Part shown: one piece after another, positions 1-5,894 of the stretch
Position numbering within the stretch: the stretch's first letter is position 1
How the letters are laid out: each line of letters begins with the position of its first letter
Assembly: GCA_014879765.1 (NCBI GenBank)
Contig: JACSRL010000410.1
Span: 1 to 8,764 of the forward strand
Length of the DNA: 8,764 nt
Reading direction: 5' to 3'
Source of the DNA: Anaerolinea sp.
Lineage (GTDB): Bacteria; Chloroflexota; Anaerolineae; JAAEKA01
Position numbers and translations under genes: made by a program
The notes under the pieces: generated by a model
The model's database searches: none
Seen by the model: the letters and a program-made list of their open reading frames with translations, nothing else
What the model was told of the DNA's origin: nothing

Positions 1-35
1 CAGAGGATCAGATGTCACAAACTGTCGATCAGCGA

Positions 36-63
36 GGCGTCCGCGCCGAGCGGGCGGGACGCC
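36..63 (-). other. Hairpin just downstream of the DUF151 gene, possible weak terminator
   Basis: GGCGTCC at 36-42 pairs with GGACGCC at 57-63, and three further C/G pairs (46-48 with 51-53) lie inside a mismatched internal loop. It begins 9 nt past the stop codon of the minus-strand gene. On the minus strand it is followed only by a short TTTG some 15 nt later, not an adjacent T-run, so it is not a standard intrinsic terminator. It may be a processing or Rho-associated 3' structure. Confidence 0.3.
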
Positions 64-71
64 CAGAGGGA

Positions 72-590
72 TCACTGGTAGCCGCCGCCCAGCCCTTCCA
101 GGTCCAGACCCTCGACGAAATCGCGGAAGACGTCCAGCCCTTCTTCGCTGGCCGAGCCGCCTTCGCGCACCGATTCGCCGCGCGCGTCCTCTTCGGGCAG
201 GATGGCTGCGCGGTTCATCACGTGGTCAGCCACCAGCAGGGGCACCGAACAGCGCACGGCCAGGGCGATCGCGTCGCTGGGGCGCGCGTCCACCTCGACT
301 TTGTCCCCTTCCGCGTCCAACACGATGCGCGCAAAGAAGGTGTCGTTGTTCAGATCGTTGATCATCACCCGCCGCACCTCGGCGCCCAGCAGATAGATCA
401 CCGACTTCAGCAGGTCGTGGGTCAGCGGGCGGGCCACCTCCACCCCTTGCAGCTCGATAGTGATGGCATCGGCCTCGAACGGGCCGATCCAGATGGGCAG
501 GAAACGTTCGCCGTCGCGCTCTTTGAGCACAACGACCCGATGATTGGACATCAGACTCACGCGCACGCTGTCGATTGTCACTTCGACCAT
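72..590 (-). CDS. Bifunctional nuclease family protein (DUF151/BFN domain)
   Basis: The 172-residue product matches the DUF151 (bifunctional nuclease, BFN) family over about residues 1-130. Visible signatures are an N-terminal strand 'MVEVTIDSVRVS', then 'LPIWIGPFEADAI', 'RPLTHDLL', and the very typical 'VDARPSDAIALAVR' near residues 100-113. Plant members are reported to have RNase and DNase activity; most bacterial members are uncharacterised, so the biochemical role is inferred from family only. The last 40 or so residues are acidic and glycine/serine-rich (EEDARGESVREGG... ending EGLGGGYQ), look disordered and are not part of the core fold. The start is well supported: a minus-strand AGGAGA at 603-598 lies 7 nt before the ATG, and a TATAAT box lies further upstream. 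It is transcribed divergently from the glycosyltransferase module and appears monocistronic within the window. No signal peptide or membrane segment is seen. Confidence 0.9.
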   Translation of the reverse strand: MVEVTIDSVRVSLMSNHRVVVLKERDGERFLPIWIGPFEADAITIELQGVEVARPLTHDLLKSVIYLLGAEVRRVMINDLNNDTFFARIVLDAEGDKVEVDARPSDAIALAVRCSVPLLVADHVMNRAAILPEEDARGESVREGGSASEEGLDVFRDFVEGLDLEGLGGGYQ

Positions 591-652
591 CGTTGATTCT
601 CCTCTGGTTTCAGTAAAGGCTCACGCTGGGACGGCTTGGCGCTACGGTCGCG

Positions 653-680
653 ATTATACCACAGTCGCAATGGCGCGCAA
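653..680 (-). promoter_or_regulatory. Predicted sigma-70-type promoter of the DUF151 gene
   Basis: On the minus strand there is a perfect TATAAT -10 box (653-658 in plus coordinates) with a weak -35 TTGCGC (675-680) at a 16-nt spacing. Transcription would start near 646, giving a leader of about 55 nt before the ATG at 590 that contains the Shine-Dalgarno AGGAGA (598-603). Only three of six -35 bases match, so the -10 is the main support. Confidence 0.5.
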
Positions 681-735
681 AACAGAGATTTCAGAAGTCT
701 GGGCGTCAAGACCCGGTTTCTATTGCCCCTATCAT

Positions 736-764
736 TTCTCTGCAACGTCGTCACGCGGTATAAT
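736..764 (+). promoter_or_regulatory. Predicted promoter of the glycosyltransferase module, leaderless arrangement
   Basis: A perfect TATAAT at 759-764 ends only 6 nt before the ATG at 771. Normal -10 to start-site spacing puts transcription initiation at or within a base or two of the A of that ATG, which predicts a leaderless mRNA. The -35 region at 17-nt spacing (736-741, TTCTCT) is poor, sharing mainly the first TT with consensus. There is no Shine-Dalgarno between the box and the ATG, which fits a leaderless start. Confidence 0.5.
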
Positions 765-770
765 GCGGCC

Positions 771-1796
771 ATGCGCGTCTCTGTGATCTGCACCGTCCTC
801 AACGAAGCCGAGGCTGTCGGCCGCCTGCTGGACAGCCTGGCCGCCCAGTCCAGGCCGCCCGACGAGGTGATCATCGTCGACGGCGGCAGCAGCGATGGCA
901 CGCCGGCCGTGGTGATGAGCCATGCCGGCCGCCTGCCGCTCAAACTCCAGGAGGCGCGCGGGGCCAACATCAGCCGCGGCCGCAACCTGGCTGTCAAGCG
1001 CGCCACCGGCGACGTGATCGCCAGCACCGACGCCGGCGTGCGGCTGGAGCCGGACTGGCTGGAGCGGCTGGTGGCGCCCTTCGTGGAGCTGGCGCCGGAG
1101 GCGCTGCGCGCAGGCTGCTATGCCGCGGCCGGCTTTTTTCAGCCCGACCCGCACGGCCCCTTCGAGCTGGCCCTGGGCGCGACCACCCTGCCGTTGGTCG
1201 ACGAGATCCGGCCGGAACGCTTTTTGCCCAGCAGCCGTTCGATGGCCTTCAGCCGCGCGGCCTGGCAGTGCAGCGATGGCTACCCGGAGTGGCTGGACTA
1301 CTGCGAAGACCTGTTGTTCGACTTTCGCCTGATCGAATGCTGCGGCGGCTTTGCCTGGGCGCCGGACGCGCGGGTGCATTTCCGGCCGCGGCCCACCCTG
1401 CGCAGCTTCTTCAAGCAGTACTACCGCTATGCCCGCGGCGACGGCAAGGCTGACCTGTGGCGCAAACGCCATGCCCTGCGCTATCTCACCTATCTGCTGG
1501 CGCTGCCCGCGCTGCTGGCCCTGAGTATCCTGCACCATCCCCTCTGGCTGCTGGCCCTGCTGGCCGGCGCGCTGGCCTACTGCTGGCGGCCCGTGCAACG
1601 GCTGGCGGCCCAGTGGCAGGGCTGTGGCTGGCCCCAGCGGCTGTGGGCCCTGCTGCTGATCCCGCTGCTGCGCCTGACCGGCGACGTGGCCAAGATGCTG
1701 GGCTACCCGGCCGGCCTGCGCTGGCGCCGCAAAAACCGCGCCCGCGCCGAGATCCACTGGCGACGCGCGTTCACCGATGGCCGCCGCTATGGCTGA
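771..1796 (+). CDS. Family 2 (GT-A fold) glycosyltransferase with C-terminal membrane helices
   Basis: This 341-residue protein is a GT2-family glycosyltransferase, expected to transfer a sugar from a nucleotide donor to a lipid-linked or membrane acceptor at the cytoplasmic face. It opens with the classic 'VSVICTVLNEAEAV' strand-helix. The nucleotide-binding 'VDGGSSDGT' is at residues 36-44, a DxD-like 'TDAGV' at 86-90, and an acidic 'CED' at 178-180 that is the likely catalytic-base region. 'QYYRYARGDG' follows, then two hydrophobic stretches at roughly 237-275 and 298-312 that should anchor it in the membrane. I chose the ATG at 771 because the family N-terminus begins exactly there; the frame stays open upstream to 636, but those residues resemble no glycosyltransferase and cover the promoter. 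It is the first gene of a plus-strand run with a second glycosyltransferase and a sugar-phosphate transferase, pointing to exopolysaccharide or cell-surface glycan synthesis. The sugar specificity cannot be read from sequence. Confidence 0.88.
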   Translation: MRVSVICTVLNEAEAVGRLLDSLAAQSRPPDEVIIVDGGSSDGTPAVVMSHAGRLPLKLQEARGANISRGRNLAVKRATGDVIASTDAGVRLEPDWLERLVAPFVELAPEALRAGCYAAAGFFQPDPHGPFELALGATTLPLVDEIRPERFLPSSRSMAFSRAAWQCSDGYPEWLDYCEDLLFDFRLIECCGGFAWAPDARVHFRPRPTLRSFFKQYYRYARGDGKADLWRKRHALRYLTYLLALPALLALSILHHPLWLLALLAGALAYCWRPVQRLAAQWQGCGWPQRLWALLLIPLLRLTGDVAKMLGYPAGLRWRRKNRARAEIHWRRAFTDGRRYG

Positions 1797-1899
1797 TGAC
1801 GGTGACCGGTGACTGGTAAACGGTGAACGGTAAACAGTTCTCAGTCGCCGTTCACTGCCCGCGCCCCTCCGTTCATCCTTCATCCTTCATCATTCACCA
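1793..1899 (+). repeat. Degenerate heptamer tandem repeats filling the spacer between the two glycosyltransferase genes
   Basis: Two 7-nt-periodic arrays occupy the 102-bp spacer. The first, in register from 1793 to about 1848, has units such as CGGTGAC (1800 and 1807), TGGTAAA (1814), CGGTGAA (1821) and CGGTAAA (1828); it decays to CAGTTCT and CAGTCGC and includes the stop codon of the upstream gene. The second runs 1872-1899 as TTCATCC, TTCATCC, TTCATCA, TTCACCA and ends on the A of the next ATG. Part of the first array can fold: 1821-1831 pairs with 1847-1857 (8 Watson-Crick pairs plus flanking wobbles). Short heptamer arrays are known from filamentous cyanobacteria (STRR sequences); placing this among similar chloroflexotal repeats is my inference. 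Confidence 0.75.
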
Positions 1900-2840
1900 T
1901 GTCCCCCCTCGACCTGGCCATTGTCATCCTGAACTACAACACGCGCGAGCTGCTGCGGCGCTGCTTGCAGACGGTGTACGCCAGCCAGGGCGATTTCAGC
2001 TTTGCCGCCTGCGTGGTGGACAACGCATCGGCCGACGGCAGCGCCGAGATGGTGGCGCAGGAATTTCCCCAGGCCATCCTGATCGCCAGCCCGGTCAACG
2101 GCGGCTATCCCTACGGCAACAACCTGGGACTGCGCCATTTCGGCTGGAGCGACCAGCCCGGCGCGGGCAACCCGGCCGCCACCCCGCGCTACGCGCTGCT
2201 GCTCAACCCCGACACCGAGCTGCCCCCCACCGCCCTGGCCGACATGCTGGCCTTCATGGACGGCCGGCCGCAGTGCGGCGTGGCCGGGCCGAAGCTGGTG
2301 CGGCTGGATGGCAGCCTGGACCTGGCCTGCCGGCGCTCCTTTCCCACGCCCCAGGTCAGCCTCTACCGCATGGCCGGGCTGAGCAAGCTTTTCCCCCACA
2401 GCCCGCGCTTCGGCCGCTACAACATGACCTATCTCAGCCCCGACGTGACCACCGAGGTCGACGCGGTGGTGGGCGCGTACATGCAGGTGCGCGGCGAGGC
2501 CATTCATCAGATCGGGCTGCTGGACGAAACCTTCTTCATGTACGGCGAAGACCTGGACTGGGCCTTTCGCATCAAACAGCGCGGCTGGCAGGTGTGGTAT
2601 AATGCCGCGGTGACGGTGCTGCACGTCAAGGAAGCGGCCAGCAAAAGCAGCAGCAAAGCGCGCTACGAGTTCTATCGGGCCATGCTGATCTTCTACCGCA
2701 AACATTACCAGGCCACCACCCCGCGGCTGCTGCATTGGGCCATCGTCGGCGGCATCGGCCTGCGCGGCGCGCTGGACATGGCCGGCCGCCGCTGGTCGCA
2801 GTGGCGGCGCAGCCTGCGCGGCGCACGCTCAACCGGATGA
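1899..2840 (+). CDS. Family 2 glycosyltransferase, WbbL/rhamnosyltransferase-like
   Basis: The 313-residue product is a GT2 enzyme of the type often annotated as a rhamnosyltransferase or dTDP-sugar transferase. Motifs in order are 'LAIVILNYNTRELLRRCL' at the N-terminus, 'VDNASADGS' (40-48), 'LLNPDTELP' with the metal-binding DxD-like Asp105 (about 101-109), 'VVGAYMQVR', and 'FFMYGEDLDWAFRIKQRGW' with the E217-D218 and D220-W221 acidic cluster. 'VLHVKEAASK' and a basic C-terminal tail follow. No clear membrane span is present except a mild hydrophobic patch near residue 285, so it probably sits on the membrane face with its partners. The start is fixed by the family N-terminus, yet no Shine-Dalgarno precedes it: the upstream 27 nt are TTCATCC-type heptamers. 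It ends 10 nt before the next gene, so co-transcription is likely. The actual sugar donor is unknown. Confidence 0.9.
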   Translation: MSPLDLAIVILNYNTRELLRRCLQTVYASQGDFSFAACVVDNASADGSAEMVAQEFPQAILIASPVNGGYPYGNNLGLRHFGWSDQPGAGNPAATPRYALLLNPDTELPPTALADMLAFMDGRPQCGVAGPKLVRLDGSLDLACRRSFPTPQVSLYRMAGLSKLFPHSPRFGRYNMTYLSPDVTTEVDAVVGAYMQVRGEAIHQIGLLDETFFMYGEDLDWAFRIKQRGWQVWYNAAVTVLHVKEAASKSSSKARYEFYRAMLIFYRKHYQATTPRLLHWAIVGGIGLRGALDMAGRRWSQWRRSLRGARSTG

Positions 2841-2850
2841 CAGGCCCCCC

Positions 2851-4233
2851 ATGAAGCGCTCACAAGTCACCCTGGTGCTGGTGCAGGTCATCTTCGACAT
2901 CCTGTTTGCCGCGTTGGCCGTGGCCCTGGCCTACCGCATCACCCTGGCGCGCGATCCCAGCGTGGGCGCGGCCGGGCAGTACCTGGGGCAGATGCTGATC
3001 TATCTCAGCACCGTGATCGGCGCGATCTTCTTCAGCAAGCTCTACACCCGCAGCCGCGGCCAGCCGCGCCTGCAAGAGCTGATGGCCCTCTACCGCGCCG
3101 TCACCCTGGGATCCCTGCTGGCCGTCGCCTTTATCTCCTTCCTGCTCAAGAACATCATCGACTATCGCCGGCCCATGCTGGTGCTGGCCTGGCTGCTGAC
3201 GCTGGGCCTGCTGACCCTCAGCCGCGTGCTGCACATCCAGTTGCAGCGCTGGCTGATGCGCCGCGGCGTGGGCAACAACGATGTGCTGCTGGTGGGCACC
3301 GGCGAGGTGGCGCGCATCGTCCTGCAGAAGATGCTCAACTCCCCCCAGTTGGGCTACCGGCCGGTGGGGCTGGTGGCCGTGGAGGATGGGCCGCAGAAAG
3401 TGCTGGGGCTGCCGGTGCTGGGCAAGATGGCCGACCTGCCCCGGCTGGTGGAGAAACAGCAGGTGCAGGAGGTGATCATCTGCCTGCCCGAAGCCACCCA
3501 TCGCGAGCTGGTGCAGATCGTGGCCCAGTGCGAGCGCGAGCGGGTCAGCATCCGCATCTACCCCGACGTCTTCCAGATCATGGCCTCGGAGGTGAGCATC
3601 AGCGACCTGGCCGGCCTGCCGCTGCTGACCATGCGCGATGTGGCGCTGCGCGGCTGGCATTTGGCGATGAAGCGCGCGGTGGACATCGCCGGCAGCCTGG
3701 CGGCCCTGGTGCTCCTCTCGCCGCTGATGATGCTGACCGCGCTGCTGGTCAAGCTGGAATCGCCAGGGCCGGTGTTCTACGTGCAGGAGCGCATGGGGCT
3801 GGACGCCAAACCCTTTTTGATGCTCAAGTTCCGCTCCATGCGCGACGACGCCGAGCAGAAAGGGCCGGGCTGGACCACGGCCGACGACCCGCGGCGCACC
3901 CGCATCGGCACGCTGCTGCGCAAGCTCTCCATCGACGAGCTGCCCCAGTTCATCAACGTGCTGCTGGGTGACATGAGCCTGGTGGGGCCGCGGCCGGAGC
4001 GGCCGGTCTACGTGGAGCAGTTCCGCCAAAGCATCCCGCGCTACATGGATCGCCACCGCGAGAAGGCCGGCATCACCGGCTGGGCCCAGGTCAACGGCCT
4101 GCGCGGCGACACCTCCATCGCCGAGCGCACCAAATATGACCTGTGGTATATCGAGAACTGGTCGATCTGGCTCGATTTTCAGATCATGGTGCGCACTGTC
4201 CTGCGCATGTTCAGCGATCGCCAGGCGTACTGA
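2851..4233 (+). CDS. Polyprenyl-phosphate sugar-1-phosphate transferase (WbaP/WcaJ-type, exopolysaccharide initiation)
   Basis: This 460-residue protein is a long monotopic phosphoglycosyl transferase. It moves a sugar-1-phosphate from a nucleotide sugar onto undecaprenyl phosphate, the first committed step of exopolysaccharide or O-antigen repeat assembly. Four N-terminal helices (about 8-28, 44-61, 85-100, 108-124) are followed by a Rossmann-like domain starting 'VLLVGTGEVA' (145-154). The C-terminal catalytic domain runs from about 273. It contains the Ser290-Pro291 break of the re-entrant helix, 'PGPVFY' (305-310), 'KFRSM' (326-330), the catalytic Asp-Glu pair in 'DELPQF' (D362-E363), 'VGPRP' (378-382), 'GITGWAQVNG' (407-416) and 'YDLWYIENWS' (from 429). 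All key residues are intact and the length is normal for the family. The spacer to the previous gene is 10 nt with only a weak AGG upstream, so translational coupling is plausible. Glucose or galactose as substrate is a family-level guess. Confidence 0.93.
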   Translation: MKRSQVTLVLVQVIFDILFAALAVALAYRITLARDPSVGAAGQYLGQMLIYLSTVIGAIFFSKLYTRSRGQPRLQELMALYRAVTLGSLLAVAFISFLLKNIIDYRRPMLVLAWLLTLGLLTLSRVLHIQLQRWLMRRGVGNNDVLLVGTGEVARIVLQKMLNSPQLGYRPVGLVAVEDGPQKVLGLPVLGKMADLPRLVEKQQVQEVIICLPEATHRELVQIVAQCERERVSIRIYPDVFQIMASEVSISDLAGLPLLTMRDVALRGWHLAMKRAVDIAGSLAALVLLSPLMMLTALLVKLESPGPVFYVQERMGLDAKPFLMLKFRSMRDDAEQKGPGWTTADDPRRTRIGTLLRKLSIDELPQFINVLLGDMSLVGPRPERPVYVEQFRQSIPRYMDRHREKAGITGWAQVNGLRGDTSIAERTKYDLWYIENWSIWLDFQIMVRTVLRMFSDRQAY

Positions 4234-4312
4234 AGTTCTGGGCAGACCACAATCTCGCCCCTGATGGACGCTCGGCCACTTCCAAAGTCTGGGATTTGAA
4301 GGATACTCCCGC

Positions 4313-4498
4313 ATGGTTTCCCAAGCCGCCAAAGAACTCTTTGCCCTCTTCAACGCGCTCTGCGGTGGACTGTTGCTCCTGGGGCTGCTGATCTACCTGG
4401 CCCGCGCCCGCCCGCGCCGCGCGGCCGTCACCCTCTCCCTGCTGTTGCTGATCCTCGTCTGCTTCGCCAACGCGTTCATCATCTACCTCTGGCTGTAG
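4313..4498 (+). CDS. Small two-helix membrane protein of unknown function
   Basis: I do not recognise this 61-residue protein. It consists of a short polar start (MVSQAAKE), a hydrophobic helix at about 9-30, a strongly basic turn 'RARPRR' at 31-36, and a second helix at about 39-61 that runs to the last residue. By the positive-inside rule the basic loop faces the cytoplasm, so both ends would be outside. A good Shine-Dalgarno, GAAGGA at 4298-4303, sits 9 nt before the ATG, which argues for a real gene despite the small size. It lies 79 nt after the sugar transferase on the same strand and may be the last gene of that transcript. A helper role for the membrane glycan enzymes is possible from position alone; nothing in the sequence proves it. 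Confidence 0.6.
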   Translation: MVSQAAKELFALFNALCGGLLLLGLLIYLARARPRRAAVTLSLLLLILVCFANAFIIYLWL

Positions 4499-4538
4499 GG
4501 GCCAAGCCTGCGGACATTCGGCGCTTCACGATCCTGGT

Positions 4539-4603
4539 CGCACGCCAAGCCGCAAAGAGCGCCAAGGGCAGAGTCTCTTTGCGCCTTGGCGGCTTTGCGT
4601 GCG
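4539..4603. repeat. Long imperfect palindrome with two alternative foldings (REP-like intergenic element)
   Basis: Two long, mutually exclusive stems are visible. In fold A, 4539-4553 pairs with 4589-4603 (14 of 15 positions). In fold B, 4543-4559 pairs with 4575-4591 (16 of 17 positions) around a 15-nt loop. In addition CGCCAAGG at 4560-4567 can pair with CCTTGGCG at 4584-4591. The element is built from repeated CGCCAAG and CGCAAAG words. No T-tract follows, so it is not a normal intrinsic terminator, although it lies just after the last gene of the glycan module and before the heat-shock promoter. It looks like a dispersed palindromic repeat; that needs genome context I do not have. Confidence 0.7.
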
Positions 4604-4651
4604 GATGGTGAACTGTCGAAGGCTAAAGTTGTTGCTGGAAAGGCGGGGGTT

Positions 4652-4680
4652 TTGACTCTCAAAGCGTCTCATGGTATCAT
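4652..4680 (+). promoter_or_regulatory. Sigma-70-type promoter of the hrcA-grpE-dnaK operon
   Basis: A -35 TTGACT (4652-4657, 5 of 6 consensus) and a -10 TATCAT (4675-4680, 5 of 6) are separated by exactly 17 nt. Predicted initiation near 4687 places the CIRCE operator about 8 nt into the transcript and gives a leader of about 93 nt before the GTG of hrcA. This is the best-formed promoter in the window and its arrangement with CIRCE is typical of HrcA-controlled operons. Confidence 0.85.
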
Positions 4681-4694
4681 AGCTGCCGTGCAGT

Positions 4695-4721
4695 TTAGCA
4701 CTCGCACACTGAGAGTGCTAA
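4695..4721 (+). promoter_or_regulatory. CIRCE operator (HrcA binding site)
   Basis: TTAGCACTC (4695-4703), a 9-nt spacer, and GAGTGCTAA (4713-4721) match the CIRCE consensus exactly in both arms and in spacing. HrcA binds this inverted repeat as a dimer and blocks transcription; on heat stress repression is relieved. It lies in the leader just downstream of the predicted start site. It is the only CIRCE copy I found in the window, so hrcA, grpE and dnaK should all respond through it. Confidence 0.97.
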
Positions 4722-4779
4722 ACAATCTCAGATCGCTGTCCGGGTACAACGGCTGCGGCTGTCGAGGAATGCTGAACAG

Positions 4780-5805
4780 GTGAACACGCTCAATCCGCGC
4801 CGGCAGGCTGTGCTGGCCATCGTCGTCCAGGAACACATCGCCACCGCCCAGCCCATCGGCTCCAAGATGGTGGTCGAGGAATATGGCCTCAAGGTCAGCC
4901 CCGCCACCATCCGCAACGAGATGAAGGCGCTGGAGGAGCAGGGCTTCCTGACGCATCCGCACACCTCGGCCGGCCGCGTGCCCACTGAAGAAGGCTACCG
5001 CTATTTCGTCCAGCATCTGCTGCCCGACCAGCCGCTGACGCTGGATGACCAGTTCACCATCCAGCATCTCTTCCATCAGGTAGGCCGTGAGACCGAGCAG
5101 TGGGCGCAGTTGGCGGCCGCGGTGCTGGCCCACGCCTCCCAGATGGGCGCGCTGGCCACCCCGCTGCGCTCCGACCGCTGCCGCTTCAAGCACATCGAAC
5201 TGGTCGAGGTGCGCCACGGCTTGGCGCTGCTGGTGCTGGTGTTGCACCAGGGCATCGTCAGGCAGCAGATGCTCAGCCTGGATTTCCGCGTCAGCCAGGA
5301 GGAGCTGAGCCAGCTCTCCAACCAGCTCAACGATCTGTTGGCCGGGCAGACGGCCGGTGAGATCGAGGCCCGCGGGCTGGCGTTGAGCGAGTTCGGCCAA
5401 CAGGTGGTTGCGATGATCCAGAGCGTGATGGCGCGCGAGGACAACCCCGGCAACGAACCAATCTACCGCGAGGGTCTGGCGCACATCCTGACGCAGCCGG
5501 AATTTCTGCTGGCTGAGGACGCCCAACAACTGGTCTCGGTGTTGGAACAGCCGCCGCTGCTGGGCTCGATCTTCGAGAACGTGCGCCAGCGGGATGGCGT
5601 GCAGATCCTGATCGGCGGCGATGGCCGCTACGAGCCGCTGCGCTCGCTGAGCCTGGTGCTCTCACGCTATGGCATACCCGACGGCGCCAGCGGCGTGCTG
5701 GGCATCGTCGGCCCCGTGCGCATGCAGTACGGCCGCACCATCCCGCTGGTGCGCTACGTGTCGCAGATGCTGAGCGCCCTGGTGGAACAGTGGTACGGCG
5801 CCTAA
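4780..5805 (+). CDS. hrcA: Heat-inducible transcription repressor HrcA
   Basis: HrcA represses class I heat-shock genes by binding CIRCE. The 341-residue length is normal for the family. Residues 1-80 form the winged helix-turn-helix: 'RRQAVLAIVVQEHIATAQPIGS' (7-28), the recognition-helix segment 'SPATIRNEMKALEEQGFL' (40-57) and 'HTSAGRVPTEEGYRYFV' (61-77). The remainder is the GAF-like and dimerisation region, including the C-terminal 'GVLGIVGPVRMQYGRTIPLVRYVSQML', here marked only by its hallmark 'GIVGPVRM'. The start is GTG, chosen because the family N-terminus begins there; GAGGA at 4764-4768 lies 11 nt upstream, a rather long spacing. It is first in the operon, immediately after a perfect CIRCE, so autoregulation is expected. 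In other bacteria GroEL assists HrcA folding; groES/groEL are not in this window. Confidence 0.97.
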   Translation: MNTLNPRRQAVLAIVVQEHIATAQPIGSKMVVEEYGLKVSPATIRNEMKALEEQGFLTHPHTSAGRVPTEEGYRYFVQHLLPDQPLTLDDQFTIQHLFHQVGRETEQWAQLAAAVLAHASQMGALATPLRSDRCRFKHIELVEVRHGLALLVLVLHQGIVRQQMLSLDFRVSQEELSQLSNQLNDLLAGQTAGEIEARGLALSEFGQQVVAMIQSVMAREDNPGNEPIYREGLAHILTQPEFLLAEDAQQLVSVLEQPPLLGSIFENVRQRDGVQILIGGDGRYEPLRSLSLVLSRYGIPDGASGVLGIVGPVRMQYGRTIPLVRYVSQMLSALVEQWYGA

Positions 5806-5846
5806 GGCAAAGACGTTGGATTTCTCGGAGAAATCCAACGTCTGCC
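5806..5846 (+). other. Strong stem-loop between hrcA and grpE (no T-tract)
   Basis: AGACGTTGGATTTCT (5811-5825) pairs perfectly with its complement at 5829-5843 across a CGG triloop, a 15-bp stem. GGC (5806-5808) with GCC (5844-5846) adds three pairs beyond a two-A bulge. It starts directly after the hrcA stop codon. The following bases are GCCCTGC-like with no run of T, so full intrinsic termination is unlikely. It could set the ratio of hrcA to grpE-dnaK mRNA by processing or by protecting 3' ends, or be a dispersed palindrome. Confidence 0.75.
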
Positions 5847-5894
5847 CTGCGCAACCAGACAGAGCAAAATCACGTAAAGACAAAGGACAAAACC

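Noticed and set aside
12..596. Plus-strand open frame opposite the DUF151 gene
   Set aside because: It has no family signature and no Shine-Dalgarno; the minus-strand frame carries the DUF151 motifs, a ribosome site and a promoter.
636..770. N-terminal extension of the first glycosyltransferase to an ATG at 636
   Set aside because: The extra 45 residues resemble no glycosyltransferase and would cover both divergent -10 boxes. The family N-terminus starts at 771.
2598..2603. Perfect TATAAT inside the second glycosyltransferase gene
   Set aside because: It encodes Trp-Tyr-Asn-Ala in a conserved part of the protein (tgg tat aat gcc), has no matching -35, and no gene start follows within reach.
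2860..4353. Long open frame antisense to the sugar-phosphate transferase gene
   Set aside because: GC-rich codon use leaves the opposite strand free of stops. The product is rich in His, Gln and Ala with no family motif, while the plus-strand protein has all catalytic motifs.
4769..4783. Four-codon upstream ORF (Met-Leu-Asn-Arg-stop) overlapping the GTG of hrcA
   Set aside because: The overlap invites a coupling model, but the GAGGA site abuts this ATG with no spacing, so it would not be initiated efficiently. It fits better as chance.
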